Shown one piece after another: positions 27,992-41,894 of a stretch of 64,000 nucleotides of DNA (within the stretch, counting starts at the first letter, position 1; every line of letters starts with the position of its first letter). The notes below the pieces were generated by a model that saw only the letters and a program-made list of their open reading frames with translations, was not told where the DNA came from and did no database searches. Made by a program: the position numbers and the translations under genes. The stretch covers positions 434,001 to 498,000 of the forward strand of contig NZ_VTFU01000002.1 of the NCBI RefSeq assembly GCF_009192735.1. Reading direction: 5' to 3'. Source of the DNA: Arthrobacter gandavensis. GTDB lineage: Bacteria; Actinomycetota; Actinomycetes; Actinomycetales; Micrococcaceae.

Positions 27992-30900
27992 CTAGCGCTC
28001 CGCTTCCGGGACGGTGTCCGGCCGCACGCGGCTCAGGCGCCATACAGCCAGCGCTATGAGCGCCGCTGCAAGGAGGGCCAAGAGCAGGAACGTGTAACCG
28101 CGAAGGTACCAGAGCACTGCCAGCGCGACGCCGGCAGCTCCCCAGACGGTGAACAGCCGGCGGTTGGCCACAACGCCGAAGGCCAGCAGCCCGGAATGGG
28201 CCAGCAGCGCCCACACCTGCTCAGTGGCATCCGCGGTGACGATGGTTCCGAGCCCAGTTGCGGACAGCAGCCCGGCGGAAACGGACAGGACGACGGTCCC
28301 CCGCTGGGCACGTCCGCGCCGGTACTCGTAGGCGGCAAGCGCGGCCAGCACCAGCACCCAGTACTGCAGCACCCAAAACCACCCGGCTCCGTCAAGGGTG
28401 TACAGGATGATGCGCTGGGCGGACAGCGCGGCCACGAGCGCTGCGGCTTCTCCCGCAGCTTCCCGCCAGGCGGGTGGAACCTCCCGCACGGCGGCAGCCA
28501 GTGCCGCCACGAGGACAACGGAGCCATACACCCCGGAGATGTGGTGGTACGGCATGACAGAGACCCCTGCGCCGGCGGCAATGACGGCCGCACCCGAACC
28601 CAGGATCCGCCGGCGCAGCATCATGGTCGCGGTGGACGGCAGTACTGACAGGACATAGCCCGCCGCGTAGAGCAGCAGGGCAGCTGCAAAGCCGGACCAC
28701 AGCCTGGCGGCTCCGCCGTGTGCCGCAGTTGCCAGCACATCCCTGACGACCCAGGACTGGATAAGGAAGGCTGCCACCGGAACCAGCGCCACGGTCACCA
28801 CCGTCAGCCAGGGAAGCCTCCTGGTGAAGGAGACGGTAAGGAAGCCGGCAGCGGGAAGCAGAACAGTGAGTCCCATCAGCAGCGCGCTGCCCTCCGCCCC
28901 TGCCAGTGCCAGTGCCGGGATGCAGTACAGCGCTCCTCCGGCAAGCAGCCGCGTGCGGACAGTTGCCCCAATGGCCCTGCTGGTTTCCAGAGCCAGGAGA
29001 GCCGCTGCAAGGATCAGGTACAGCAGGCAGGCGCCGGCAAGGCTCAGCGGTGCCGGCGGTGCGGACCCGTCACCCGTCACTCCGGCGGATTCGAACCCCA
29101 TCACGCGTGTCAGGACAAGGGGCAGCATGCCCAGCGCGTACAGGGCGGGAAGGAGAAGGGTGGTGTTGCGCTCCGCCACACCCGCCGCGGCGGTCATGGC
29201 CAGGAGCAGTGACAGGGACGTCACGACGACGTGACGGCGAACATCTCCATCGGCTGCAGCGGCGTAGCCCAGGGGCAGCAGCGTCAGCGCCGCCACGCTC
29301 CCCCAGAGCGCGGCGTTGCCCAGCTCCCTCAGGGGTGCTGCGTGATAAACCCGGCCCAGCAGCGCCCGCAGCACCTGCTGCGCTGCCACGGAAACCAGCA
29401 CGGCAGTAAAGGCCGCGTGGATATTCCAGTCCAGATCCATGGCCACCAGGGCTGTGAGCACCGTCAGCAGAACCTGCCCCGCCAACAGGTAACTGCCGCG
29501 GCGGCCGGCCCGCCCGCCGCGGACCACCATAAACAGGCAGTATCCGAGCGCTGCCACAGTCAGAACCTCATAGCCGCGGAGGCCAAGCAGGCCCGTACCG
29601 AGAAGGCCGGCCGCTGCAAACCCCGCCGGTCCGGCCCACTCAAGCCAGGACACCTCGGGGAAAAGCCGGCGCTGGGCCAGTGATGCCAGGACGTTAACTG
29701 CCAGCGACAGGAACAACACCCACATCGTCAGCTCGGTGTCGGGTGCTTCCGCCAGCCGCAGCCAGAGGGTCAGCAGCGCTGCCAGGGCCGCTGCTCCGGC
29801 CAGTGAACCTCCGGGGTAAGGCACCCGGACGCCCGCTGATCTTCGGACAACCACCGAAAGCTGGATGAACAGCGCACTGGCTGCAGCCGTCACCAGGAGC
29901 ACTGACGTCGTCGATGCCAGGGGCTCGAATGCAAGGACTTCGTAGGCCAAAGGCAGGAACACAAGCAATCCGGCGCTCCCCCACTGGGCGGCGGCAGCAA
30001 GCCTGCCCACGCCGGCACCGGCAAACCGGTCCTGCAGAAGCGTCCGCAGCACCTGCTGCAGCAGCACCGAAAGGGCTGTGGCAACAAACAGGTCATGCAC
30101 TGAAAGATCCAAGTCCGCTGCCACCAGTGCCACCAGAACGGTGAGCAGTATCTGCCCCGCCAGCAGATATACGCCCCGGCGGCCGGCCCGGGCACCACGT
30201 GCGGCCATGAAGCCGCAGTAAACCAGCGCGGCGACCGTAAGCACTTCGTATCCCCGCACCCCGAGCACTCCGGCTCCCACCAACGCAGCCGCGGCAAAGC
30301 CGGCTGGGCCAATCCCCTCAAGCCATGACCGTTCTTCGAAGAACCGGCGAAGCAGCAGGGAAGTCGCCACATTCGCCAATAATGCGGAGAACAGGACCCA
30401 CAGGGTCACGACGGCGTCCGGAGACTCCGTCAGCCGCAGGAACAGCGCCAGCAAGGCCGTCACCCCGGCGGCTGCAGCCGCCACGGGGACTTCCAAGCGG
30501 GTTGATGACGGGCGGGTTGATGACGGGCGGGTAAACGGCGCCGCACCGCCCGTGGCCCCGCGGATTAGCAGACACACGGAAACACACTGGTTGATGATGA
30601 CGGCGGCGGCGGTCGTGGAAAGGGACCAGACCAGGGTTTCCCGGGCACCGGCGCCTGCCGTGTCCAGGGCTGCCATCGATGCCACGGCCACCAGTATGAC
30701 TGCCGTTGCCCGCGCCCACAGCCAGTAGTCCTCCCTCGCGGGTCCGGTGCTGGTTGCCGCGCGAAGGATGAAGTGGCAGGCCAGCACCACCAGCAGGAGA
30801 ACCTCCGGCCACAGCGTGCCCGCCCCGCCGTTCAGCCAGGCGGCAAATCCGAGGAGGACGGCACAAGCCGGGACAACATCCGGGATGGACGTGATCCGCC

Positions 30901-32590
30901 AAGCACCGGCGATGCAGGTCAGGAGCACCGCCGCGGCGGTTCCGGTAAACAGAACCGGGCTGGCGCTGCCTCCGGGCATGATGCCGGCTGCGAGCTGGCC
31001 AGCGGCCAGTCCGGCCAGTATCTGCAGCACGATCACCAGCACGTAGTCAGTCACAAAGAACTGGTGGCCGCCCAAGGCGGAATAGCGGCGGCGCAGGACC
31101 AGCAAGCCGGCAGCCTGCACGAGTAGCAACAACGACGCGGCCAGGATCCCAGCTGCGGCGTCATCGGTCGCCTTGGAGGCAAGGACCGCAAAGCCGATGG
31201 TGGCCGTGGCCCGAAAACCGTAGCTGCTGTACAGCTTTTCCCGGTGCCGGCTCTGCAGGAAGAGCACCGCGTAGTAACAGGAGAAGGCCAGGAACAACAG
31301 GGAGAATTGCCAGCCGCCCAGTTCCACAGCCGTCAGAAGAGCCACCCCGGCCGCTGCCGGAACCAGAAAGCGGTGCGACCGGACAAAGGCCGCCGCGTAG
31401 ATGTTCCCCAGCCACGCCGGACGGCGCATCGCCACCAGCGACACGGCGGTTGCCAGGAGAACGGTAAAGAGGAAGTACCAAATGATCCCGGCCCGCATCG
31501 ACGCTCCGGACGCCAGCGCGGTGGACAGCAGGAACGTCATGGACAGGTAGGCCACCACGCGGCTTTCCAACCGCGCCGCGGCAAAGGCAAAGGCGGCGGT
31601 CCCCACTACGGACGTCACCAGCCAGGACAGTGGCGCATCCCGCAGCACGAGGTTATGCAGGGCCAGCCCGACCACCGGGATCAAGGCAAGCCCGGTACCG
31701 GTAAAGGCCACCGCGGCGGGACGCAGCCTGCGGCTCCGGGCGTGGACCACCAGTCCGCCGGCATAGAACAGGCCCGTCACCATGGAAACGCCCGCGAATC
31801 TGGCACCTTCGGGTATTGCCAGGCCGATAAACAGCGATGCCGCCGCGACGAGCAGCAGACAGGCGGCATACAAGGTGATGTTGATGTTGCGCAGGTCGCG
31901 TCGCCGCCGGCGGGCTTCGTCTCCGGCCGCGCGTTTGGCTTGTTCCTCCGCCGAAGGCGGTTGGACCGGACCGGGGCCAGCCGGCTGGAGATCCGGGCCG
32001 GGCTGCCCGGAGTTCCGTGCAAACCACGCAGCATCCCCGGCGGGTCCCGGAAGCCGCGGAGTCGACGGCGGTGGAAGAGGCGGACCCTGGCGCTGCGGAG
32101 AATGGACCGGTGCCGGGGTGCCCGGCGGCACCGGAGGGCCGACCGGGGCTGGATGGCCCGACGGCACCGGAGGGCCGACCGGGGCTGGATGGCCCGACGC
32201 CTCCGGATAGCTGAACGAGGCCGGCGTGCCCGGCGGCACTTGAGGGTTGAATGTCACCGGAGGGCTGAACGGGACCGGAGGGCCAACGGGCGCAGTGGCG
32301 GTAACGGGCGAAGCGTTCACGCCCAAGGGAGCCGGGGAATTCACGCCTGCACTGTTGTACCCTGCCCTGTTGTAGCCTGCCCGAAACCCGTCATCGTAGG
32401 CGCGGGAAGCGGCGTCGGCGGCAGCCGCAGAAAGGGCACCGCCGGCCCTTGCGGATCGTCTCGAAGAAACAATGGTCCTGGCGAACCAGCCAACGGCGAA
32501 ACCGATGCCTGCCAGTAGGAGCACCAGCACCACTGTGAATGCGCCCATTTCTTCGTAAACCCCCCGGTAAAAGAATGCAGCCTGCTCCAT
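27992..32590 (-). CDS. Large polytopic membrane protein with internal duplication
   Basis: A 1532-residue protein of unknown function. One membrane segment near residues 15-40 is followed by a Pro/Gly/Ala-rich linker (about 85-215, with SGHPAPVGPPVP twice in tandem) and a basic stretch (ARRRRRDLR near 230). The rest, about 237-1520, is almost entirely hydrophobic helices with few loops. Residues about 718-852 and 943-1078 are clear copies of one another, sharing WVLF, SWLE, GPAGFAAA, LGVRGYEVLTVAAL or LGLRGYEVLTVAAL, and GRRG-YLLAGQ. The ATG at 32590 has AGGA too close; ATG 32548 (MGAFTVVLVLLLAG) is an alternative start. No catalytic motif was recognised. It sits between the tuf terminator and the S10 operon. 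Confidence 0.85.
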   Translation of the reverse strand: MEQAAFFYRGVYEEMGAFTVVLVLLLAGIGFAVGWFARTIVSSRRSARAGGALSAAAADAASRAYDDGFRAGYNRAGYNSAGVNSPAPLGVNASPVTATAPVGPPVPFSPPVTFNPQVPPGTPASFSYPEASGHPAPVGPPVPSGHPAPVGPPVPPGTPAPVHSPQRQGPPLPPPSTPRLPGPAGDAAWFARNSGQPGPDLQPAGPGPVQPPSAEEQAKRAAGDEARRRRRDLRNINITLYAACLLLVAAASLFIGLAIPEGARFAGVSMVTGLFYAGGLVVHARSRRLRPAAVAFTGTGLALIPVVGLALHNLVLRDAPLSWLVTSVVGTAAFAFAAARLESRVVAYLSMTFLLSTALASGASMRAGIIWYFLFTVLLATAVSLVAMRRPAWLGNIYAAAFVRSHRFLVPAAAGVALLTAVELGGWQFSLLFLAFSCYYAVLFLQSRHREKLYSSYGFRATATIGFAVLASKATDDAAAGILAASLLLLVQAAGLLVLRRRYSALGGHQFFVTDYVLVIVLQILAGLAAGQLAAGIMPGGSASPVLFTGTAAAVLLTCIAGAWRITSIPDVVPACAVLLGFAAWLNGGAGTLWPEVLLLVVLACHFILRAATSTGPAREDYWLWARATAVILVAVASMAALDTAGAGARETLVWSLSTTAAAVIINQCVSVCLLIRGATGGAAPFTRPSSTRPSSTRLEVPVAAAAAGVTALLALFLRLTESPDAVVTLWVLFSALLANVATSLLLRRFFEERSWLEGIGPAGFAAAALVGAGVLGVRGYEVLTVAALVYCGFMAARGARAGRRGVYLLAGQILLTVLVALVAADLDLSVHDLFVATALSVLLQQVLRTLLQDRFAGAGVGRLAAAAQWGSAGLLVFLPLAYEVLAFEPLASTTSVLLVTAAASALFIQLSVVVRRSAGVRVPYPGGSLAGAAALAALLTLWLRLAEAPDTELTMWVLFLSLAVNVLASLAQRRLFPEVSWLEWAGPAGFAAAGLLGTGLLGLRGYEVLTVAALGYCLFMVVRGGRAGRRGSYLLAGQVLLTVLTALVAMDLDWNIHAAFTAVLVSVAAQQVLRALLGRVYHAAPLRELGNAALWGSVAALTLLPLGYAAAADGDVRRHVVVTSLSLLLAMTAAAGVAERNTTLLLPALYALGMLPLVLTRVMGFESAGVTGDGSAPPAPLSLAGACLLYLILAAALLALETSRAIGATVRTRLLAGGALYCIPALALAGAEGSALLMGLTVLLPAAGFLTVSFTRRLPWLTVVTVALVPVAAFLIQSWVVRDVLATAAHGGAARLWSGFAAALLLYAAGYVLSVLPSTATMMLRRRILGSGAAVIAAGAGVSVMPYHHISGVYGSVVLVAALAAAVREVPPAWREAAGEAAALVAALSAQRIILYTLDGAGWFWVLQYWVLVLAALAAYEYRRGRAQRGTVVLSVSAGLLSATGLGTIVTADATEQVWALLAHSGLLAFGVVANRRLFTVWGAAGVALAVLWYLRGYTFLLLALLAAALIALAVWRLSRVRPDTVPEAER
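32126..32197. repeat. Perfect 36-bp tandem duplication
   Basis: Two identical adjacent 36-bp units (32126-32161 and 32162-32197) lie inside the large membrane protein gene and encode the repeated SGHPAPVGPPVP segment. The unit length is a multiple of three, so copy-number change would keep the frame. Confidence 0.9.
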
Positions 32591-32653
32591 ATCCTAGGGG
32601 CGGCTGGGACCTTCAACGGCCACCGGCTCACACTGTGGACAATGTCCCAGCGG

Positions 32654-32689
32654 ACGGTGCTGGGAACGGTGCTGGGAACGGTGCTGTGG
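32654..32689. repeat. 12-bp tandem repeat, three copies
   Basis: The unit ACGGTGCTGGGA occurs twice perfectly and a third time with two or three changes at its end. It lies in the 246-bp spacer between the tuf terminator and the large membrane protein gene, where it may affect that gene's promoter region. Confidence 0.85.
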
Positions 32690-32738
32690 AGGGAGGCCTG
32701 CAGCTGGACAGGTCAGCTGCCGAAAGGGGCGCGAACGC

Positions 32739-32777
32739 AAAGAAGTCCCCGCTGCCTGAGGCAGCGGGGACTTCTTT
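32739..32777. terminator. Bidirectional terminator after tuf
   Basis: A perfect 18-bp stem (AAAGAAGTCCCCGCTGCC with its complement) has a 3-base loop and ends in A/T pairs on both sides. It ends tuf transcription about 60 bases past the stop. Confidence 0.92.
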
Positions 32778-32836
32778 TCAGTTCGTAACCGGCCGCTGGG
32801 ACCGGCAACTCACCGAAGATTCAGCAAGTAAGGAAA

Positions 32837-34027
32837 TTACTTGATGATCTTGGTGACACGGCCTGAACCAACGGTGCGGCCGCCTTCGCGGATAGCGAAG
32901 CCGAGGCCCTCTTCCATGGCGATGGGCTGGATGAGCTCAACGGTCATCTCAGTGTTGTCGCCGGGCATAACCATTTCGGTGCCCTCGGGGAGGGTGATAA
33001 CGCCGGTTACGTCCGTGGTACGGAAGTAGAACTGCGGGCGGTAGTTCGAGTAGAACGGGTTGTGGCGTCCGCCTTCATCCTTGGACAGGATGTAGACGTT
33101 GGCTTCGAAGTCGGTGTGCGGGGTAATGGAACCCGGCTTTACGACAACCTGGCCACGCTCTACGTCTTCGCGCTTGATACCGCGGAGCAGCAGGCCACAG
33201 TTCTCGCCGGCCCATGCTTCGTCAAGCTGCTTGTGGAACATCTCGATACCGGTAACCGTGGTCTTCTGGACCGGACGGATGCCGACGATCTCGACCTCGG
33301 AGTTGATGGCGAGGGTACCGCGCTCGGCGCGGCCCGTGACAACGGTTCCACGACCGGTGATCGTGAAGACGTCCTCGATCGGCATCAGGAACGGCTTGTC
33401 CTTGTCGCGGATCGGGTCCGGCACGTTGTTGTCAACGGCTTCCATCAGCTCTTCGACGGAAGCAACCCACTTGGGGTCGCCTTCCAGAGCCTTGAGGCCG
33501 GAGACGCGCACGACGGGAGCGTTGTCGCCGTCGAATTCCTGGGAGCTCAGCAGTTCGCGAACTTCCATTTCAACGAGGTCCAGAAGTTCCTCGTCATCGA
33601 CCATGTCGGACTTGTTCAGTGCGACCAGCAGGTAGGGAACGCCAACCTGGCGGGCCAGCAGAACGTGCTCGCGGGTCTGGGCCATCGGACCGTCGGTAGC
33701 GGCAACCACGAGGATTGCGCCGTCCATCTGAGCTGCACCAGTGATCATGTTCTTGATGTAGTCAGCGTGACCGGGGGCGTCTACGTGTGCGTAGTGGCGC
33801 TTCTCGGTCTGGTACTCGATGTGCGAGATGTTGATGGTAATACCGCGCTGGCGCTCTTCAGGTGCAGAGTCGATAGCAGCGAAATCGCGCTTTTCATTCA
33901 GATCAGGGTACTTGTCAGCAAGTACCTTCGAAATGGCAGCGGTCAACGTCGTCTTTCCATGGTCAACGTGACCAATGGTGCCGATGTTGACGTGCGGCTT
34001 AGTCCGCTCGAACTTTGCCTTCGCCAC
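32837..34027 (-). CDS. tuf: Elongation factor Tu
   Basis: EF-Tu delivers aminoacyl-tRNA to the ribosome using GTP. The protein has 396 residues. The P-loop GHVDHGKTT begins near 19, followed by [24 protein letters not shown], and beta-barrel domains 2 and 3 ending GRVTKIIK. The start is GTG at 34027 with AGGAGG six bases upstream. It has its own promoter after fusA. Confidence 0.98.
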   Translation of the reverse strand: MAKAKFERTKPHVNIGTIGHVDHGKTTLTAAISKVLADKYPDLNEKRDFAAIDSAPEERQRGITINISHIEYQTEKRHYAHVDAPGHADYIKNMITGAAQMDGAILVVAATDGPMAQTREHVLLARQVGVPYLLVALNKSDMVDDEELLDLVEMEVRELLSSQEFDGDNAPVVRVSGLKALEGDPKWVASVEELMEAVDNNVPDPIRDKDKPFLMPIEDVFTITGRGTVVTGRAERGTLAINSEVEIVGIRPVQKTTVTGIEMFHKQLDEAWAGENCGLLLRGIKREDVERGQVVVKPGSITPHTDFEANVYILSKDEGGRHNPFYSNYRPQFYFRTTDVTGVITLPEGTEMVMPGDNTEMTVELIQPIAMEEGLGFAIREGGRTVGSGRVTKIIK

Positions 34028-34093
34028 GGGTTCCTCCTAGAAAGGTTGAAGACTCAATCTTCAACAGCGCTTCTCGCTGCTGAAACTGATGTA

Positions 34094-34122
34094 AGTCTAC
34101 TGGGGGCTGTTTATTTGATGAA
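34094..34122 (-). promoter_or_regulatory. Candidate tuf promoter
   Basis: On the minus strand TTCATC, a 17-base spacer and TAGACT give a predicted start near 34087. The leader contains an 8-bp hairpin (GTTGAAGA with TCTTCAAC, 34046-34066) just before the ribosome-binding site. Confidence 0.5.
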
Positions 34123-34170
34123 ATTGCCGTTTTTCCGCAGCAGCCTGGCGAGGCCGCTCAGTTTGGCTAT

Positions 34171-34243
34171 GCAGCGGGCTTCCGGCCGGGGCCATGGCCC
34201 GCTGCACACGGTGCGGTGTTCCGAAGTTTCCCCCGGAACACCG
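34171..34243 (-). terminator. Two hairpins after fusA
   Basis: A 10-bp perfect stem (CGGTGTTCCG with CGGAACACCG, 34214-34243) lies 10 bases after the fusA stop, followed by a 9-bp perfect stem (GCAGCGGGC with GCCCGCTGC, 34171-34205). Neither has a T-run. They may partly terminate or process the message, consistent with a separate tuf promoter. Confidence 0.5.
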
Positions 34244-34253
34244 ACCAGGGTTT

Positions 34254-36368
34254 TTATTCGCCGCGCGTCTTCTGGATGATCTCGTCGGCAACTGCCTTCG
34301 GGACCTCCGCGTAGCTGTTGAACGACATGGAGTACACAGCGCGGCCCTGCGTCTTGGAACGCAGGTCGCCGATGTACCCGAACATGCCGGACAGCGGTAC
34401 GTGAGCACGGATGACCTTCACGCCTGCGGCGTCTTCCATGGACTGCATCTGTCCGCGGCGGGAGTTGATGTCACCGATAACTTCACCCATGTATTCCTCA
34501 GGGGTGCGGACTTCAACATCCATCAGCGGTTCGAGCAGCACAGGGTTCGCGAGACGTGCGGCTTCCTTGAAAGCCTGCCGTCCTGCGATCTTGAACGCCA
34601 TTTCCGAGGAGTCGACGTCGTGGTATGCACCGTCAAGCAGGATTGCCTTGATGCCCACCACGGGGTAGCCGGCGAGCACACCGTCAGTAAGCGCGCTCTG
34701 GATGCCCTGGTCAACCGAGGGGATGTATTCGCGGGGAATACGGCCACCGGTGACCTTATTGTCGAACTCGTAGAAGGTGCCTTCGGAAGTATCCAGCGGC
34801 TCGATCGCGATCTGGACCTTTGCGAACTGGCCCGAACCACCGGTCTGCTTCTTGTGCGTGTAGTCATGCTTGGCCACAGCGCGCTTGATGGTTTCGCGGT
34901 AGGCAACCTGGGGCTTGCCCACGTTGGCCTCGACGCGGAACTCGCGGCGCATACGGTCAACCAGGATGTCCAGGTGCAGCTCGCCCATACCGGCGATGAT
35001 GGTCTGGCCTGTGTCCTCGTCGAGGGAGACCTGGAAGGTCGGGTCCTCTTCGGAGAGCTTCTGGATAGCCGTGGAGAGCTTCTCCTGGTCACCCTTGGTC
35101 TTCGGCTCGATGGCCACGGAAATCACGGGCTCCGGGAAGCTCATGGATTCCAGCACGATCGGGTTCTGAAGGTCGCACAGGGTGTCGCCCGTGGTCGTGT
35201 CCTTCAGGCCGATAGCCGCGTAGATGTGGCCCGTCGTGATTTCCTCGACCGGGTTTTCCTTGTTGGCGTGCATCTGGAAGAGCTTTCCGATGCGCTCCTT
35301 CTTCTGCTTGGTCGCATTCATGACCTGGGCACCGGAAGCAGCGTGACCGGAGTACACGCGGATGTAGGTCAGACGCCCGAAGAACGGGTGGGTGACAACC
35401 TTGAACGCCAGGGCCGAGAACGGGGCGTTGGCATCAGCGGCGCGTTCGAGGACAACCTCTTCGTCGCGGATGTCGTGGCCCTTGATGTTCGGCACGTCAA
35501 GCGGGTTCGGCAGGTAAGCAACGACAGCGTCAAGCATCGGCTGTACGCCGCGGTTCTTGAACGCCGAGCCGCAGAGCACCGGGTAGACCAGCGAGTTGAT
35601 GGTCAGGTGGCGGATGCCGGCCTTGATTTCCTCGGTGGTGAATTCTTCACCTTCGAGGTACTTGTTCATCAGCTCGTCGCTGGCCTCGGCAACAGCCTCG
35701 ATCAGCGCTGCGCGGTACTCTTCGGCCTTTTCCTGCAGGTCTGCCGGAATGGGCTCGATCTCGTACTTGGCGCCCATGGTGACATCACCCTTGGAGTCGC
35801 CGCGCCAGGTCAGGGCACGCATTTCGACGAGGTCGACAACGCCCTCAAACTCGCTCTCAGCACCGATGGGCAGCTGGATAACCAGCGGCTTGGCGCCAAG
35901 GCGGTTGATGATGGTGTCCACGGTGAAGTAGAAGTCAGCGCCGAGCTTGTCCATCTTGTTGACGAAGCAGATGCGCGGAACGTTGTACTTGTCAGCCTGG
36001 CGCCAAACAGTCTCAGACTGCGGCTCCACGCCTTCCTTGCCGTCGAAGACAGCTACGGCGCCGTCAAGCACGCGCAGGGACCGCTCAACCTCGACAGTGA
36101 AGTCAACGTGACCCGGTGTGTCGATGATGTTGATCTGGTTGTTGTCCCAGTAGCAAGTGGTAGCTGCGGAGGTAATGGTGATACCCCGCTCCTGCTCCTG
36201 TGCCATCCAGTCCATGGTGGACGCACCGTCGTGGGTCTCACCGATCTTGTGGTTGACACCGGTGTAGAACAGGATGCGCTCGGTGGTGGTGGTCTTGCCG
36301 GCATCAATGTGGGCCATGATGCCGATGTTGCGGACCTTTTTCAGGTCGGTAAGCACGTCAAGTGCCAC
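34254..36368 (-). CDS. fusA: Elongation factor G
   Basis: EF-G drives ribosomal translocation with GTP. The protein has 704 residues in five domains: P-loop [15 protein letters not shown] near 20, [27 protein letters not shown], and C-terminal domains with [15 protein letters not shown]. The start is GTG at 36368. It follows rpsG by 114 bp in the standard str operon order. Confidence 0.98.
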   Translation of the reverse strand: MALDVLTDLKKVRNIGIMAHIDAGKTTTTERILFYTGVNHKIGETHDGASTMDWMAQEQERGITITSAATTCYWDNNQINIIDTPGHVDFTVEVERSLRVLDGAVAVFDGKEGVEPQSETVWRQADKYNVPRICFVNKMDKLGADFYFTVDTIINRLGAKPLVIQLPIGAESEFEGVVDLVEMRALTWRGDSKGDVTMGAKYEIEPIPADLQEKAEEYRAALIEAVAEASDELMNKYLEGEEFTTEEIKAGIRHLTINSLVYPVLCGSAFKNRGVQPMLDAVVAYLPNPLDVPNIKGHDIRDEEVVLERAADANAPFSALAFKVVTHPFFGRLTYIRVYSGHAASGAQVMNATKQKKERIGKLFQMHANKENPVEEITTGHIYAAIGLKDTTTGDTLCDLQNPIVLESMSFPEPVISVAIEPKTKGDQEKLSTAIQKLSEEDPTFQVSLDEDTGQTIIAGMGELHLDILVDRMRREFRVEANVGKPQVAYRETIKRAVAKHDYTHKKQTGGSGQFAKVQIAIEPLDTSEGTFYEFDNKVTGGRIPREYIPSVDQGIQSALTDGVLAGYPVVGIKAILLDGAYHDVDSSEMAFKIAGRQAFKEAARLANPVLLEPLMDVEVRTPEEYMGEVIGDINSRRGQMQSMEDAAGVKVIRAHVPLSGMFGYIGDLRSKTQGRAVYSMSFNSYAEVPKAVADEIIQKTRGE

Positions 36369-36482
36369 GGTTTCTCCCTTATTTGGTGTTTGCCGGTTCG
36401 ACTGCGTTTATCTGCTTCCGGCCCTGCACCCCGCCGGAGCGGGATACAGGGCCTGAAGAGCGGCCGCCGTCGGCCAGGCTTT

Positions 36483-36953
36483 TTACCAGCGGTAGTGGGC
36501 GAAGGCCTTGTTGGATTCGGCCATCTTGTGGGTGTCCTCGCGGCGCTTCACTGCGGCACCGAGACCGTTGGACGCATCCAGGATCTCGTTGCGCAGACGC
36601 TCGGTCATGGTCTTCTCGCGGCGGGCCTTGGAGTACCCAACCAGCCAGCGCAGTGCCAGTGCAGTTGCACGGCCCGGCTTGACCTCGACGGGAACCTGGT
36701 AGGTGGCACCGCCAACGCGGCGGGACTTAACCTCAAGGCTCGGCTTGATGTTGTCCATAGCCTTCTTCAGGGCTGCAACGGGGTCTCCCCCGGTCTTTTC
36801 CTGAGCGCCGGCAAGTGCACCGTAAACGATGCGCTCTGCGGTGGACTTCTTACCGTCAACGAGAACCTTGTTGATCAGCTGAGTGACCAGAGGGGAACCG
36901 TAGACGGGATCCAGAACTAGCGGCCGCTTGGGGGCCGGACCCTTGCGGGGCAT
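36483..36953 (-). CDS. rpsG: 30S ribosomal protein S7
   Basis: S7 nucleates assembly of the head of the small subunit. The protein has 156 residues, [20 protein letters not shown] to NKAFAHYRW. The frame runs open upstream, but the MPRKG start at 36953 matches the family and sits one base after the rpsL stop. Confidence 0.97.
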   Translation of the reverse strand: MPRKGPAPKRPLVLDPVYGSPLVTQLINKVLVDGKKSTAERIVYGALAGAQEKTGGDPVAALKKAMDNIKPSLEVKSRRVGGATYQVPVEVKPGRATALALRWLVGYSKARREKTMTERLRNEILDASNGLGAAVKRREDTHKMAESNKAFAHYRW

Positions 36954-36954
36954 A

Positions 36955-37329
36955 TTACTTCTTCTCCATCTTCGCGCCGTAACGGCTGCGAGCCTGCTTG
37001 CGGTTCTTGACACCCTGGGTGTCCAGTGCGCCGCGAACGATCTTGTAACGAACACCGGGCAGGTCCTTCACTCGACCGCCGCGAACGAGGACGATGGAGT
37101 GTTCCTGCAGGTTGTGGCCAACACCGGGGATGTAAGCGGTTACTTCGATGCCGCCATTGAGGCGCACGCGGGCAACCTTACGGAGCGCAGAGTTCGGCTT
37201 CTTCGGGGTGGTGGTGTAAACGCGGGTGCAAACACCACGGCGCATGGGGCTTCCCTGAAGGGCGGGAGCCTTGGTCTTGGAGACCTTGGGTGACCGGCCC
37301 TTGCGGACCAGCTGCTGAATCGTAGGCAC
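36955..37329 (-). CDS. rpsL: 30S ribosomal protein S12
   Basis: S12 monitors decoding. The protein has 124 residues, [20 protein letters not shown] to the basic C-terminus. Lys43 ([12 protein letters not shown]) and Lys88 ([10 protein letters not shown]), the classic streptomycin-resistance sites, are wild type. The start is GTG at 37329. It is the first gene of the str operon. Confidence 0.97.
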   Translation of the reverse strand: MPTIQQLVRKGRSPKVSKTKAPALQGSPMRRGVCTRVYTTTPKKPNSALRKVARVRLNGGIEVTAYIPGVGHNLQEHSIVLVRGGRVKDLPGVRYKIVRGALDTQGVKNRKQARSRYGAKMEKK

Positions 37330-37829
37330 TTTCGTGTTCTCCGTTTTTTCTCGAGATAAGTTCTCTTGGTTGCATCGCCCCGCTGTCAGCTGTCGGAACA
37401 GCCGAGGCGACGCGCTTTAAGTCGTCGTTGCCGCAGTGCCCTCGATAAGTTCCGAAACTCTCGCCGAAAGCGACCGTAGGCGTGCAAAAGTGTGGCATTC
37501 GTTGCACAGGAACCCTGCAACCCGGAAACAGGCCCGCTCCACGAAGCTCCCGAGGGATTTCGTGAACGTCCTTCATCCACTGCCACACAAACAATTAGTA
37601 CCTAGTCTATCAGACTTAAGCCGGACATCCCGCCGGTGCGCCCGAAGTCACATTCCGCCCGGCAGCACTCCTGCAACGGCTTCTTCCAGAGTACTCTCAC
37701 CGGAGCCGGGAGTTGCCCGCCTGCAGGGATCTATTGCTGCAATCACCCCTCCCCCGGGTCCTGGCGGGCCGGAAACACCCCGGACTGTGGAAGCGGCACC
37801 AGTGTGGCCGGATATGGGCGTTAAGGCAC
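37330..37829 (-). other. str operon upstream region and leader
   Basis: No convincing gene lies in this 500-bp stretch. A TAGACT box (37604-37609, minus strand) within the dyad AGTCTATCAGACT is a possible -10 element, with no good -35. It would leave a leader of about 270 nt. That leader includes a hairpin GCTGT/ACAGC with a four-base loop (37389-37402). The rest, toward rpoC, shows nothing I can name. Confidence 0.4.
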
Positions 37830-37863
37830 GGAAGGCCCCGCACCAAACGGTGCGGAGCCTTCC
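37830..37863 (-). terminator. Terminator hairpin after rpoC
   Basis: A 15-bp stem with one G-T pair (37830-37844 with 37849-37863) has a 4-base loop. A smaller 7-bp hairpin (37873-37893) lies between it and the rpoC stop. The T-run is poor (GTGCCTTAA). Confidence 0.65.
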
Positions 37864-37907
37864 CTTACTTCGGCCGGCTCAAGACAAGCCGGCTGAAGCG
37901 TTGGAGG

Positions 37908-41798
<3,891 letters not shown>

Positions 41799-41894
41799 GG
41801 GTCCCTGTTCTCTCTTGTTCTCTAAATCTGAATGTCTCGGGTACGGGAAGGGGCTGCCGGAGGCCGGCCCGCGTCAGCGGACCGGCCGGCTCGG

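Noticed and set aside
32001-32210. Repeats in the 31-33 kb region as a CRISPR array
   Set aside because: The repeats are directly adjacent without unique spacers and encode a Pro-rich linker.
34194-36920. A 908-codon open frame on the plus strand opposite fusA and rpsG
   Set aside because: It is an antisense shadow caused by codon bias. It crosses two well-supported genes and shows no recognisable motif.
36955-37329. Possible streptomycin-resistance changes in rpsL
   Set aside because: Lys43 and Lys88 are unchanged.
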